A stretch of DNA of 45,125 nucleotides, from the NCBI GenBank assembly GCA_003155655.1, contig PMDS01000063.1, forward strand, positions 92,838 through 137,962, written 5' to 3'. The DNA is from Melioribacter sp. (GTDB lineage Bacteria > Bacteroidota > Ignavibacteria > Ignavibacteriales > Melioribacteraceae). The notes below the pieces were generated by a model that was not told the DNA's origin, made no database searches, and was given only the letters and a program-made list of their open reading frames with translations. Shown here piece by piece: positions 19,468-27,933 of this stretch; positions within the stretch are counted from its first letter, which is position 1; the number at the start of each line of letters is the position of its first letter. Both the position numbers and the translations under genes were made by a program.

Positions 19468-19525
19468 TTACATTTTGTACAATTCAATCAAATAAAATTC
19501 CTATAAATAAATATTAGAGGTTTTC

Positions 19526-20050
19526 GTGAATTTTAAGGTAATAAGAAAAAATACAGTCTACCAGGGAAAAGTTTTTGATGTAAATGTTGATGAAATAGAA
19601 TATTATAAAACGGGAAATAAAACTAAACGGCAGGTTGCACACCATCCGGGCGGAGCTGTTATAGTTCCTATTAAAAGTGACGGTAAGATAGTTTTAATTT
19701 CGCAATACCGTTATCCGCATAACCAGGCAGTAATTGAGTTTCCCGCGGGCAAATTAGAAGCGGGTGAAGACCCCCTCGACTGTGCAACACGGGAACTGGC
19801 TGAAGAAACAGGTTACACTTCAAATAAGATTTCCAAGCTTGGCAAGATTTATACGACGCCCGGCTTTTGTGATGAAATACTTCATATCTATCTGGCAGAA
19901 GATATTATCCCCGGCGCTCATGCCCGTGAGGAAGGCGAAGAAGGCATGGAGATTTTAGAACTAACAATTGATGAAATTGAAAAGAAAATTAGTGATGGTG
20001 AAATTGTTGATGCAAAAACTATTTGCGGAATTCATTTTCTTAAAAAATAA
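19526..20050 (+). CDS. Nudix hydrolase, ADP-ribose pyrophosphatase type
   Basis: A 174-residue Nudix enzyme that cleaves nucleoside diphosphate-linked compounds, most likely ADP-ribose. The Nudix box GX5EX7REUXEEXGU is complete, from GKLEAGEDP to RELAEETGY. The YRYPHNQAVIEFPAG stretch before it is typical of the ADP-ribose pyrophosphatase (NudF) branch. The start codon is GTG, with TTAGAGG upstream. It is convergent with the DUF4932 gene, whose stop is only 10 bases away. ADP-ribose is a product of SIR2-type NADases, but any link to the SIR2 gene upstream is speculative. Confidence 0.93.
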   Translation: MNFKVIRKNTVYQGKVFDVNVDEIEYYKTGNKTKRQVAHHPGGAVIVPIKSDGKIVLISQYRYPHNQAVIEFPAGKLEAGEDPLDCATRELAEETGYTSNKISKLGKIYTTPGFCDEILHIYLAEDIIPGAHAREEGEEGMEILELTIDEIEKKISDGEIVDAKTICGIHFLKK

Positions 20051-20060
20051 TTTAAATTAT

Positions 20061-21173
20061 TTAAAGAAGAGAATTAAATAGAGCAACAATACTCGGGTAA
20101 AAACTTTCGAATGTCGGATATGTATCACGGTGATTTTCATATTCGAACATTAAACTATCAAGTTTTTGTATATATATAAAACCATTGTTTAGTTCCTGGT
20201 TGATCACCGTATTTTTATAAGCTTCTCCCCTCAACTTCAAAGCTAATCTTGCAACAACAGTTCTTACTAAATGTTCATTTACACAGGTTTGCCAATCGGA
20301 ATACGCCTGCTGCTGCATTTGAGTTTTAATAGGTGTAAACAATGCTGTTGAATTGTTGATTTGGTCTGAAAATTTAGCTGTTACAGGATTGACAAACGAA
20401 TGGCTAAACTCGTGAAGCAAAATATAAAGCAAATAGTCTTTATTACCGAATGAGAGGTCGCCATTAGAATAAGACATTGGACCGGCAACATTAAAAACAT
20501 CTAATCCTTCCTGGGTTTGAACCTGCGGTCCGTAACCACCGTTATGAAACAGTGGCGCAGGTAAAATATTATAGCTGTGTTTTATCTCTCCATAATAATC
20601 TTCCAGCAACTTTGTATAATTTGTGTCGCCAATTGTTTTAATAATATTGTTTTGAATGTGATTATAAAATTTTTGGTGGTCATTATAGAATTTCATAAAA
20701 TTTGTTTCTTTTACAAAAGCTCGAAGTTTATCTGCAAAATCTTTTAAAACAGATTCACCCCCGGCACGCATAATTAAATCTTTAGAATAAGGTGTTATTT
20801 GCTCAAATTCCGGGGGATTATTATGAAAAAGTACTAATGTCACCGGGGCATCATAAATAAAATTACTATTAGTTAATTCCTGCGATTTCTGTACTGCCGG
20901 ATGATTAGAAAAATTTGCAAAGTATTTATCAATGTCGTGTTTATAACCAATATCAAATTTTGTATGCCGTACGCTCGCCCATGTTGTAAAGTGTTGAACC
21001 ACTGCAAGCAATTCCATACGCGGGTCTACTTTTACATTTAACCCGGGAGGATTAGCTAATGAATAATCATCTACATTATCAATTGGATTACTATCAGTTA
21101 TTCCTTCATTTTTAGAACAACTGGAGGAAAGAAGAATTACAAACGAAATAGCAAATAAAAATTTCCGTTTCAT
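20061..21173 (-). CDS. DUF4932 lipoprotein, putative metallopeptidase
   Basis: A 370-residue secreted protein with a lipoprotein signal peptide: a hydrophobic core FAISFVILL and the lipobox LSSSC with Cys19, so it should be anchored in an outer or inner membrane. The sequence resembles DUF4932 proteins of Bacteroidota. A zinc-peptidase motif HEFSH (HExxH) sits around residue 250, with a downstream NEH that might supply the third ligand. Peptidase activity is therefore plausible but unproven. It lies downstream of murI on the same strand. Confidence 0.8.
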   Translation of the reverse strand: MKRKFLFAISFVILLSSSCSKNEGITDSNPIDNVDDYSLANPPGLNVKVDPRMELLAVVQHFTTWASVRHTKFDIGYKHDIDKYFANFSNHPAVQKSQELTNSNFIYDAPVTLVLFHNNPPEFEQITPYSKDLIMRAGGESVLKDFADKLRAFVKETNFMKFYNDHQKFYNHIQNNIIKTIGDTNYTKLLEDYYGEIKHSYNILPAPLFHNGGYGPQVQTQEGLDVFNVAGPMSYSNGDLSFGNKDYLLYILLHEFSHSFVNPVTAKFSDQINNSTALFTPIKTQMQQQAYSDWQTCVNEHLVRTVVARLALKLRGEAYKNTVINQELNNGFIYIQKLDSLMFEYENHRDTYPTFESFYPSIVALFNSLL

Positions 21174-21220
21174 AACGCCTCCTAATTTTTAACGAAGAAC
21201 GCAGAACGAAGAATAATAAT

Positions 21221-21258
21221 AACGAAGAGTGTAGAATTTAAATTCTTCACTCTTCGTT
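21221..21258. repeat. Inverted repeat between murI and the DUF4932 gene
   Basis: AACGAAGAGTG (21221-21231) and CACTCTTCGTT (21248-21258) are perfect 11-base arms around a 16-base AT-rich loop. Flanks carry more GAACGAAGAA-type copies. This is the same repeat wording as at 1538-1612. It could stabilise or terminate the murI transcript. Confidence 0.6.
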
Positions 21259-21284
21259 CTACATTTTGCACTCATTCAAGTTCT

Positions 21285-22112
21285 TCATTCATTAGTAAGT
21301 TCTTCTAATTCAACTTTATGAAGATGTATAATTTTCCTTCCTAAGAACCTTTCTGCAATTTCACGGAATTTTGCCGGTACGTCACTTACATAAAACTCAC
21401 TTATCCCCTGATGCACTGATTGATTTCTAAGCTGGCGGCCATTCAAATAATCTTCAACTAGATGCGCAGCAGGGGTACCGGAATCAATTAGTTTAACATT
21501 TTTCCCGATCACTTTTTGTATTATATCCTGGAGAATTGGATAGTGCGTACATCCCAGAATAAGGCTGTCGATATTTTTTTCCTTTAGTTCCTTTAAATAT
21601 TCTTTTGCTATCATTTCAGTTACTTTATGATCGAGCCATCCTTCTTCTGCAAGGGGTACAAATAACGGGCATGCCCGTTCGTAAACCTTAGTGCGCGGAC
21701 TAATTTTCTTCAACTCATTTGCATAAGCCCTGTTACTAATAGTTGCACGCGTGCCTATAACTCCCACTATACCGTTCCTTGATTCCTGTATTGCCATTTT
21801 AGCGCCGGGTTCAATCATACCAATTACCGGAATAGTTAAAAATTTTTTTAGATCTTTCAAAGCAACTGCAGATGCAGTATTGCATGCAACAACAAGGAGC
21901 TTAATATTTTTTCTTAAAAGAAAATTTGCCGCCTGGAGAGAATATTCAATTACTGTTTCATTTGATTTAGAGCCGTAAGGAACCCTTGCAGTATCGCCAA
22001 AGTAAACAATGTTTTCATTTGGCATCAAACGTAAAATTGATTTGACTACCGTCAGTCCTCCGATACCGGAATCAAAAATTCCTATCGGGTTGGTTCTGTT
22101 CATGAAATTCAA
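21285..22112 (-). CDS. murI: Glutamate racemase
   Basis: This enzyme interconverts L- and D-glutamate and supplies D-Glu for peptidoglycan. The two-cysteine active site is visible in VACNTASA and LGCTHYPIL, and the N-terminal GIFDSGIGGLTV is the substrate-binding Asp-Ser motif. The 275 residues are normal. The reading frame can start at TTG 22112, four bases after AGGTGG, or at ATG 22103, thirteen bases after it. Neither spacing is ideal; the protein differs by only three residues. It starts 8-17 bases after the glnD-like stop, so the two are probably co-transcribed. Confidence 0.97.
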   Translation of the reverse strand: MNFMNRTNPIGIFDSGIGGLTVVKSILRLMPNENIVYFGDTARVPYGSKSNETVIEYSLQAANFLLRKNIKLLVVACNTASAVALKDLKKFLTIPVIGMIEPGAKMAIQESRNGIVGVIGTRATISNRAYANELKKISPRTKVYERACPLFVPLAEEGWLDHKVTEMIAKEYLKELKEKNIDSLILGCTHYPILQDIIQKVIGKNVKLIDSGTPAAHLVEDYLNGRQLRNQSVHQGISEFYVSDVPAKFREIAERFLGRKIIHLHKVELEELTNE

Positions 22113-22120
22113 TTTGCCAC

Positions 22121-24715
22121 CTATAACATTTCTTCTATTGTTTGATTTAGTTCATGTGTAATTAATTCGTAAACATCAGTTGAGATTTTTTTCCTATTCC
22201 GGTCCAGGATATAGAATGAATCCACCACGTCATCAGCCTTTGTAGAAATCTTTGCAAAATAAATTGAAAGCCCAAGTTCATTCATTTTTCTTGTTACCTG
22301 GTAAAGCAGGCCAAGCCGGTCGGGGGAATAAACGTCAATTATTGTGTATTTATCATGCTTCTCATATTCTATTTTAATTTTACCTTTCCGTTTAAATAGT
22401 TTGTTCTCGATACGCCACCACTTTGATTTTATCTGGCTGAATTCCCTTGTAATTTGGAGTTCGTTTTCGATTGCCAGTGTAATGTCGTTTGCAATTTTCT
22501 TATATTTTTCTTTATTAACCAACGAATTCGTTCTAAAATCCGAAATATTGAAACTGTCAATTACAATTCCATCCTTTCGCGTAAATATTCTTGCATCATG
22601 AATATTAAGATCATTTATTGAAAGCGCCCCGCACATTCTGGAAAGGAGCGCTTCAGAATCCCGGGTTATCACAGATACCGTTGTAAATACACTGTCTTCC
22701 TTAAAGAAAACTGAAACAGGAGAACCTTTTTCAATTTCTTCAATATGCTGGTTAATTTCTTCAGTAGAAAAATGCTGCAAATAACTTAAATCATTAATTG
22801 ATTCTAGATGGTCTTTGAAAGATTCCTCGGAATAAATATCCGAACCGCTAATAATTTCTCTTAAACTATTTGAAAGCAGATCGTGCCCGCTAATACTTTC
22901 GTCCAGCATAGTTTTCGTCTTCCGGTATAATTCATTTAAAAGATCGCTTTTCCACTGCGTCCAAACAACCTGCGATACTGCGGAAAGATCTGCATAGGTA
23001 AGAAGATATAACAAGTCAAGCAGTTCCGAATTAGGGAAAAATTCGGTAAAATTATTTAAAGTTGAAGGATCATTCAAGTTGCGGCGAAAAGCAACCTGTT
23101 CCATTGTAAGATGATGACGTACTAAAAATTGTACTTTCTCTATTTCACTAAAACCATAACCAAGACGTTCCATAATTGAGGATCCAATTTCACCTCCAAT
23201 AATTTCGTGTCCTGAAACACTTATTGGCTTTGCAATATCATGAAAGAGAACTGCAAGGTATAAAATATCCTTATTGCGTATAACCTGGAATAATTTTCCA
23301 AGTACTGAATTTACTTCGGATAATTTTTCAAGATTATTAAGCGCTAAAAGAGTATGCTCATCGGCAGTATAGCAGTGATAAACCCCGGGCTGGAAAAACC
23401 CTACCAGCTCTTTGAACTCGGGAAGAAACGCACCTAAGACACCCAGCTCATTCATAGTTGTTAAAGTTTTGCCAACTTGCTTGGGAAGTTTCAATATTTC
23501 CCTGAAAAATACAGATGATTTAGGCTCAAAAGTTTGTTCTTCCTCATGATCAATAACTGCTTCAATAATCTGGCTTCTCAGGTTTTCATCAAAAGTGGCA
23601 TTATGCAGCGCAGCATAATAGAAAGCGCGCATAATAGTTGAAAGTGTGATCTTGATTTCACGCGTTAGATAAATATCAGTTCCTTTAAGAGAAAAATCAT
23701 CGTCAAGCTGAATTGAAAGATAGTCGCTTATAGGAGGCGTAATTTCTTCATAAAAACGTTTCATCATTGTGCTTGTAAATCGTTTAATTACATTTGCCGA
23801 ATCAAAATATTTGCGCATATAACTATGCCAGCCATCGGAGCCCATACCATGTACTTTTGCAATATTTTCCTGGAAAGAAAATTCAAGCCGGTCGTTTTTT
23901 CGTCCGCTTAGCAGATGGAGATGATTTCGGGCGTCCAACAAATAGCGGTAACTTTCCTGCAAGCGGGATAATGCACGGGGGATAATTATTTTTTCATGCT
24001 TCAAGATGCTAAGGAAATGCTGCGTCTGTGTCATTTCTTCCTGGGATGTAAGCAGCAAATTATTTTTTAAGGAATATATCCATTCTATCATCTGCAAATC
24101 TCTAAGCCCGCCGGCAGTATACTTAATGTTAGGTTCAAGTACTTTTGCAGATTCACCGTACTTTTCATAACGAGCATGAAGATCGTCAAAATATTCGCGT
24201 ATCAAACGCAGTTTATTCTTTTCCGAAAGAGGTGCAAGTACCTTTGAGTTCCATTCATTATAAATTTTTTCGTTCCCAAAAATATAACGTGTTTCAAAAA
24301 ACTGTGTAAAAGCTTCAAGGTCTTCATCAAGAAATCTCTTTACATCAGAAAATTCACGTACAGTATGAGAAACTTCAATTCCGGAATCCCAAAGCTGCGT
24401 TACGCAGTCTTTAATTAGCTGATCTTTCCCCTGTACTTTATCAAAGATAAACATCATATCAATATCAGAAAATGGGGAAAGTTCGCGGCGGCTGAAACTT
24501 CCAACAGAAGCAACTGCACATTCAAGCTTCATCCCTTTTAAAACTCTTTGAACATACTCCTCAACCAGAACGCTCCACTTGACGCAGAACTTATACGGAT
24601 CTTTTAGAAGTTCCTCGTCGTGAAAAATCTGGTCTCTATCCTGAAAAAATATTTCTTTTAGTTTAAGTGGTTCCATATAATATAAATTGGGCGAGTTAAC
24701 TCGCCCATAATACAT
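22121..24715 (-). CDS. glnD: GlnD-like [protein-PII] uridylyltransferase / uridylyl-removing enzyme
   Basis: GlnD senses glutamine and adds or removes UMP on PII proteins to control nitrogen metabolism. The domain order matches the family: a nucleotidyltransferase with GSFSRRELSPFSDIDMMF (G-S and D-x-D), a helical UTase region, an HD hydrolase domain with LFHDIAKP and RHHLT, and two C-terminal ACT domains (SPDRLGLLYQVT marks the second). The length is about 860 residues, as expected. The start is uncertain: ATG at 24715 or ATG at 24676 (MEPLKLKEIF). The 18-base palindrome at 24689-24706 lies between them, which favours 24676. No PII or glutamine synthetase gene is nearby. Confidence 0.93.
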   Translation of the reverse strand: MYYGRVNSPNLYYMEPLKLKEIFFQDRDQIFHDEELLKDPYKFCVKWSVLVEEYVQRVLKGMKLECAVASVGSFSRRELSPFSDIDMMFIFDKVQGKDQLIKDCVTQLWDSGIEVSHTVREFSDVKRFLDEDLEAFTQFFETRYIFGNEKIYNEWNSKVLAPLSEKNKLRLIREYFDDLHARYEKYGESAKVLEPNIKYTAGGLRDLQMIEWIYSLKNNLLLTSQEEMTQTQHFLSILKHEKIIIPRALSRLQESYRYLLDARNHLHLLSGRKNDRLEFSFQENIAKVHGMGSDGWHSYMRKYFDSANVIKRFTSTMMKRFYEEITPPISDYLSIQLDDDFSLKGTDIYLTREIKITLSTIMRAFYYAALHNATFDENLRSQIIEAVIDHEEEQTFEPKSSVFFREILKLPKQVGKTLTTMNELGVLGAFLPEFKELVGFFQPGVYHCYTADEHTLLALNNLEKLSEVNSVLGKLFQVIRNKDILYLAVLFHDIAKPISVSGHEIIGGEIGSSIMERLGYGFSEIEKVQFLVRHHLTMEQVAFRRNLNDPSTLNNFTEFFPNSELLDLLYLLTYADLSAVSQVVWTQWKSDLLNELYRKTKTMLDESISGHDLLSNSLREIISGSDIYSEESFKDHLESINDLSYLQHFSTEEINQHIEEIEKGSPVSVFFKEDSVFTTVSVITRDSEALLSRMCGALSINDLNIHDARIFTRKDGIVIDSFNISDFRTNSLVNKEKYKKIANDITLAIENELQITREFSQIKSKWWRIENKLFKRKGKIKIEYEKHDKYTIIDVYSPDRLGLLYQVTRKMNELGLSIYFAKISTKADDVVDSFYILDRNRKKISTDVYELITHELNQTIEEML
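24689..24706. promoter_or_regulatory. Perfect 18-bp palindrome between tnaA and the glnD-like gene
   Basis: GGGCGAGTTAACTCGCCC is its own reverse complement. It lies 63 bases after the tnaA stop and 13 bases before the downstream ATG at 24676 of the glnD-like gene. It could be a repressor-binding site, or a GC-rich hairpin ending tnaA transcription, although no T-run follows. It is much more GC-rich than its surroundings. Confidence 0.45.
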
Positions 24716-24769
24716 TTCTTTTCATTCTAATTCCAGAGCAGCAGCTTTATTTTGAATATAATAGAAATG

Positions 24770-26158
24770 CTACAGTTTTTTAAATCTTGCCTGGAAAAAT
24801 CTTAAATGTTTTGGTTCATAAACCATTTTTAACCCATTAATCTTTTTTCTATCCTCAAAAACCTGGGCAATAGATTCAACAGTAACATCAATATGCGCCT
24901 GGGTATAAACACGCCGCGGAAAAGTTAAACGGACCAGTTCCAATTTTGGGTAACGGTGTTTTCCGGTTTGCGGATCGCGTCCGGCAGATACAACACCGCG
25001 TTCCATTCCTCGCACACCGCTGTCTATATAAATCTCTGAGGCAAGCGTCTGGGCCGGAAAAACGTCCTGATTTAAATGAGGCAGAAATCTTTTTGCGTCA
25101 ACAAAAATTGCGTGCCCGCCAAAGGGGTATACAAGCGGAATATTATACTTTTCAAGCTGTTTTCCGCAGTATTCTACCTGTCCTATGCGCGCTTTAACAT
25201 TATCGAAGAGAACCATCTCTTCCATACCTCGGGCCATTGCTTCCATATCGCGCCCTGCCAAACCGCCGTATGTATGAAGCCCTTCATAAATAACAACCAT
25301 GTTGCGGGCTTCTTCATAAAAATATTTATTCCGGGTAGCAAGAATTCCGCCAATATTAACCATTAAATCTTTTTTTGCACTCACCCAAAGCCCATCAAAA
25401 TACGAGCAGATTTCTTTTAGAATTGCTTCAATAGATTTTTTCTCAAATCCTTTTTCGCGTATCTTAATAAAATATGCATTCTCTGTTGCACGTGTGGCGT
25501 CAAGCCAGAGTTGTATTCCATTCTTTTTGAGAAGCGCAGAAACTTCCTTCAAATTTTTCATTGAGAACGGCTGACCGCCTGCCATGTTAACCGGTCCAGC
25601 CATAAAGACATAAGGAATTTTAGAAGCGCCGACTTTTTTTATTAAGTCTTCAAGTTTATTTACATTAATGTTACCCTTAAACGGATGAGTATTCTGAGGA
25701 TCATGAGCTTCATCTATAATAACATCAACGAACTTTCCGCCTGCAAGCTCAATGTGTTCCCTTGTGGTTGTAAAATACATATTGCCCGGGACTACTGAAT
25801 CTGATTTAACCAATATTTTTGCTATCAAGTGTTCTGCAGCTCTTCCCTGGTGAGTAGGAACAAAATAAGGCATCCCATAATATTTTTTTACATTATCCCA
25901 CAGGTAATAAAAATTCCTGCTGCCCGCATAAGCTTCATCACCAAGCATCATACCGGCCCATTGATAATCGCTCATAGCATTAGTGCCGCTGTCCGTTAGC
26001 AGATCAATGTAAACATCCTTACTTTTTATTAAGAAAGTATTATAGCCCGCATCCTTAGCCGCCTTTTCTCTTTCTTTTCTCGATGTCATTTTTATAGGCT
26101 CTACCATTTTTATCTTGAATGGCTCAGCCCAGCTTCTTTTTATTATTTTTTTTGCCAT
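24770..26158 (-). CDS. tnaA: Tryptophanase
   Basis: This PLP-dependent lyase splits tryptophan into indole, pyruvate and ammonia. The PLP-binding lysine is in SAKKDLMVNIGG, and the surrounding TPTHQGRAAEH, GGKFVDVIIDEAHDP and GLHTYGGLAGRDMEA segments are typical of tryptophanase and tyrosine phenol-lyase; the distinction cannot be made with certainty by eye. ATG at 26158 is chosen because GGAGAAA sits 6 bases upstream and the resulting 462 residues fit the family (E. coli 471). The frame stays open upstream to 26302 with no stop. Pyruvate and ammonia production suits an amino-acid fermenter. Confidence 0.93.
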   Translation of the reverse strand: MAKKIIKRSWAEPFKIKMVEPIKMTSRKEREKAAKDAGYNTFLIKSKDVYIDLLTDSGTNAMSDYQWAGMMLGDEAYAGSRNFYYLWDNVKKYYGMPYFVPTHQGRAAEHLIAKILVKSDSVVPGNMYFTTTREHIELAGGKFVDVIIDEAHDPQNTHPFKGNINVNKLEDLIKKVGASKIPYVFMAGPVNMAGGQPFSMKNLKEVSALLKKNGIQLWLDATRATENAYFIKIREKGFEKKSIEAILKEICSYFDGLWVSAKKDLMVNIGGILATRNKYFYEEARNMVVIYEGLHTYGGLAGRDMEAMARGMEEMVLFDNVKARIGQVEYCGKQLEKYNIPLVYPFGGHAIFVDAKRFLPHLNQDVFPAQTLASEIYIDSGVRGMERGVVSAGRDPQTGKHRYPKLELVRLTFPRRVYTQAHIDVTVESIAQVFEDRKKINGLKMVYEPKHLRFFQARFKKL

Positions 26159-26352
26159 GATTTTCTCCAAAATTTTTTGATAACAATTGGTACACCAATA
26201 ATTCCTATCTTTTTCATTTATCATTATTGCAAGCTCATGAGTAAGAGCTAGATTAAGATTAAGAGCAAGATTATAATTAAGAACAAGAATATTAAATAGC
26301 ATTATTTAACTAAAATCATACTTACAGTTAAAATAATTCCCTATCATTATAT

Positions 26353-26727
26353 TCAGATAAATTTTTTCTTTAATTTTTTTCTTTTCTGTTCTGCAATAAT
26401 TTCTGAAGAAATACCTCCGCGTGTGTTAAATCTTGCGGTAATTTTTATATAACGGGGTTTCATCACTCCAACAAGATCGTCTAAAATTTTATTTGTTACT
26501 GCTTCAAAATAAATTCCATCATTACGGTACGACTGCAAATAAAATTTATAGCTTTTGAGTTCCACGCAAATTTTATCTGCTATGTATTCTAAAATTATTG
26601 TTGCAAAATCCGGTTGACCTGTAACCGGGCAGACAGAAGTAAATTCCGGCGCAGTATGTATTATTACATAATCTCTTTCAGGATTAGGATTAGGAAACGT
26701 TACAAGAAGTTTTTGTTTGGGATTCAT
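26353..26727 (-). CDS. queF: NADPH-dependent 7-cyano-7-deazaguanine reductase
   Basis: QueF reduces preQ0 to preQ1, a late step in making the tRNA base queuosine. It is a short single-domain type (124 residues), as in Bacillus. The catalytic Cys33 and Asp40 sit in TSVCPVTGQPDFA, seven residues apart as in the characterised enzyme. The QueF signature ELKSYKFY binds NADPH. Its ATG overlaps the stop of the upstream small gene (ATGA). QueC, which makes preQ0, is encoded about 2.8 kb upstream on the same strand, separated by a restriction-modification system. Confidence 0.97.
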   Translation of the reverse strand: MNPKQKLLVTFPNPNPERDYVIIHTAPEFTSVCPVTGQPDFATIILEYIADKICVELKSYKFYLQSYRNDGIYFEAVTNKILDDLVGVMKPRYIKITARFNTRGGISSEIIAEQKRKKLKKKFI

Positions 26728-26921
26728 ACGTCTTTCTCTACTCCTTTTAGCTGCAAATCATCAAATGCAAGTGAAATTCCATCAGCCCAATTTATATAAT
26801 CGCCCATTCTATTAATCACTTTTTTCATCTCTTCTTCATTTAATTCACGATCTAAATCTTGCAATGCGACTTCTTGTACATCATTAATGTCAATCCAATA
26901 TACTTTTTTATTCCTTCGCAT
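26724..26921 (-). CDS. Small protein of unknown function, translationally coupled to queF
   Basis: A 65-residue acidic protein with no signal peptide and no family I recognise. It has a conserved-looking start KVYWIDINDVQEVALQDLD and a C-terminal NWADGISLAFDDLQL. The preferred start is ATG at 26921, because GGAG lies nine bases upstream; an in-frame ATG at 26936 lacks a ribosome-binding site. The TGA overlaps the queF ATG as ATGA, so the two are translated together. It might be a QueF partner or simply ride in the operon. Confidence 0.65.
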   Translation of the reverse strand: MRRNKKVYWIDINDVQEVALQDLDRELNEEEMKKVINRMGDYINWADGISLAFDDLQLKGVEKDV

Positions 26922-27097
26922 ATTTTTTTTCTCCATTATTGAAAGAAAATGTTTTCTCTATGCCAACTCATTGAATTGTTATGTGGAAATATTTTTTTGG
27001 AAAGTGGCAAACATATTTTAGAATTATTATTTGTCATTTCTTTCTTAATTTCTCTTTCGCAAGGTTTATATTACCTTTTTCGCAGTAATTATTACCA

Positions 27098-27931
27098 TTA
27101 TAGTAAATATTCTGTTTTTTCTTTAGGCGGTTCGATTTCTAAAAATTCTCGATATATTCTATCCTTATAAACTTTTCCTAGTTTATTTATCTCTTCAATG
27201 AACAATCTATAGGTGCCTTTTCCGCCAATAAAATCCCAGAATTCTTCGCCGATAAGGACAACTTTATCTTTACGCATATCAAACCAGCGAGATGGGAATG
27301 ACCAAGCATAATTTTCTTTTTTCCCATATGGATTATAAGGTAATACAAAAAATGCATCAGCTATTATTTTTGGTTCCATACTGTAAAGTTTTAAAATCTT
27401 TTCTTTACTAACTTTAGTAATATCACTATTAGGAAGCGGGGATTTCAATTCAAAAGCATATTTCTTTTTATTAACTGTATCTTCGGCATATACATCACAA
27501 ACAATTCTTGTAGGTAAAAGTTTTCCCTTTCCTTTTAGTATATATTTTAATTCTTCCTCCCAATTAGGAGTCTGCCTTTTCTTACCTTCAATTGGATGTT
27601 CTAAAAGAGCAAGAATTTCCGAAATTCTTCTCAATCTTTCTTGTGGAATATTTCCAGAAATAGTTTTACCAGTTTCAGAATAACCCAAACCGGATTCCGC
27701 AGATAATTTTGCAAGTTTTTCCCACACACCTCCGAAGGGTGTTACAAATCTTCTTTCGAAGTGTGAACCTTTAAAAATCTCGTCAGGAACAAGCGCTGCA
27801 TAAAGAGGTTTATTGGCTCTATGATCTTCAACAATAAAAGGATCTTCCTCAAGAACTCGGATCATTACTCTATCCATTAGTGCTTTCACTAATTCTCTAA
27901 TAGCTTGAGATATTTTTTCGGCTTTGCTCAT
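27098..27931 (-). CDS. Type II restriction endonuclease, TdeIII/MjaII-like
   Basis: A 277-residue protein recognised as resembling the TdeIII/MjaII restriction enzyme family (members cut GGNCC). The PD-(D/E)xK nuclease core is visible: RIVCDVYAED followed about 11 residues later by AFELKSPL, giving Asp and the Glu-x-Lys pair. The N-terminal region with FGGVWEKLAK is typical of the family. The gene begins two bases after the stop of the methyltransferase gene, the normal arrangement of a type II pair. Specificity for GGNCC is inference from family. No control (C) protein gene is seen. Confidence 0.75.
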   Translation of the reverse strand: MSKAEKISQAIRELVKALMDRVMIRVLEEDPFIVEDHRANKPLYAALVPDEIFKGSHFERRFVTPFGGVWEKLAKLSAESGLGYSETGKTISGNIPQERLRRISEILALLEHPIEGKKRQTPNWEEELKYILKGKGKLLPTRIVCDVYAEDTVNKKKYAFELKSPLPNSDITKVSKEKILKLYSMEPKIIADAFFVLPYNPYGKKENYAWSFPSRWFDMRKDKVVLIGEEFWDFIGGKGTYRLFIEEINKLGKVYKDRIYREFLEIEPPKEKTEYLL

Positions 27932-27933
27932 CT

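Noticed and set aside
12986-20050. SIR2 gene and Nudix ADP-ribose pyrophosphatase as one functional unit
   Set aside because: Three unrelated genes lie between them, and Nudix enzymes of this type are universal housekeeping proteins.
26949-27170. Plus-strand hydrophobic 73-residue ORF near the restriction nuclease gene
   Set aside because: It overlaps the 3' end of the nuclease gene and reflects T-rich DNA; no ribosome-binding site was seen.
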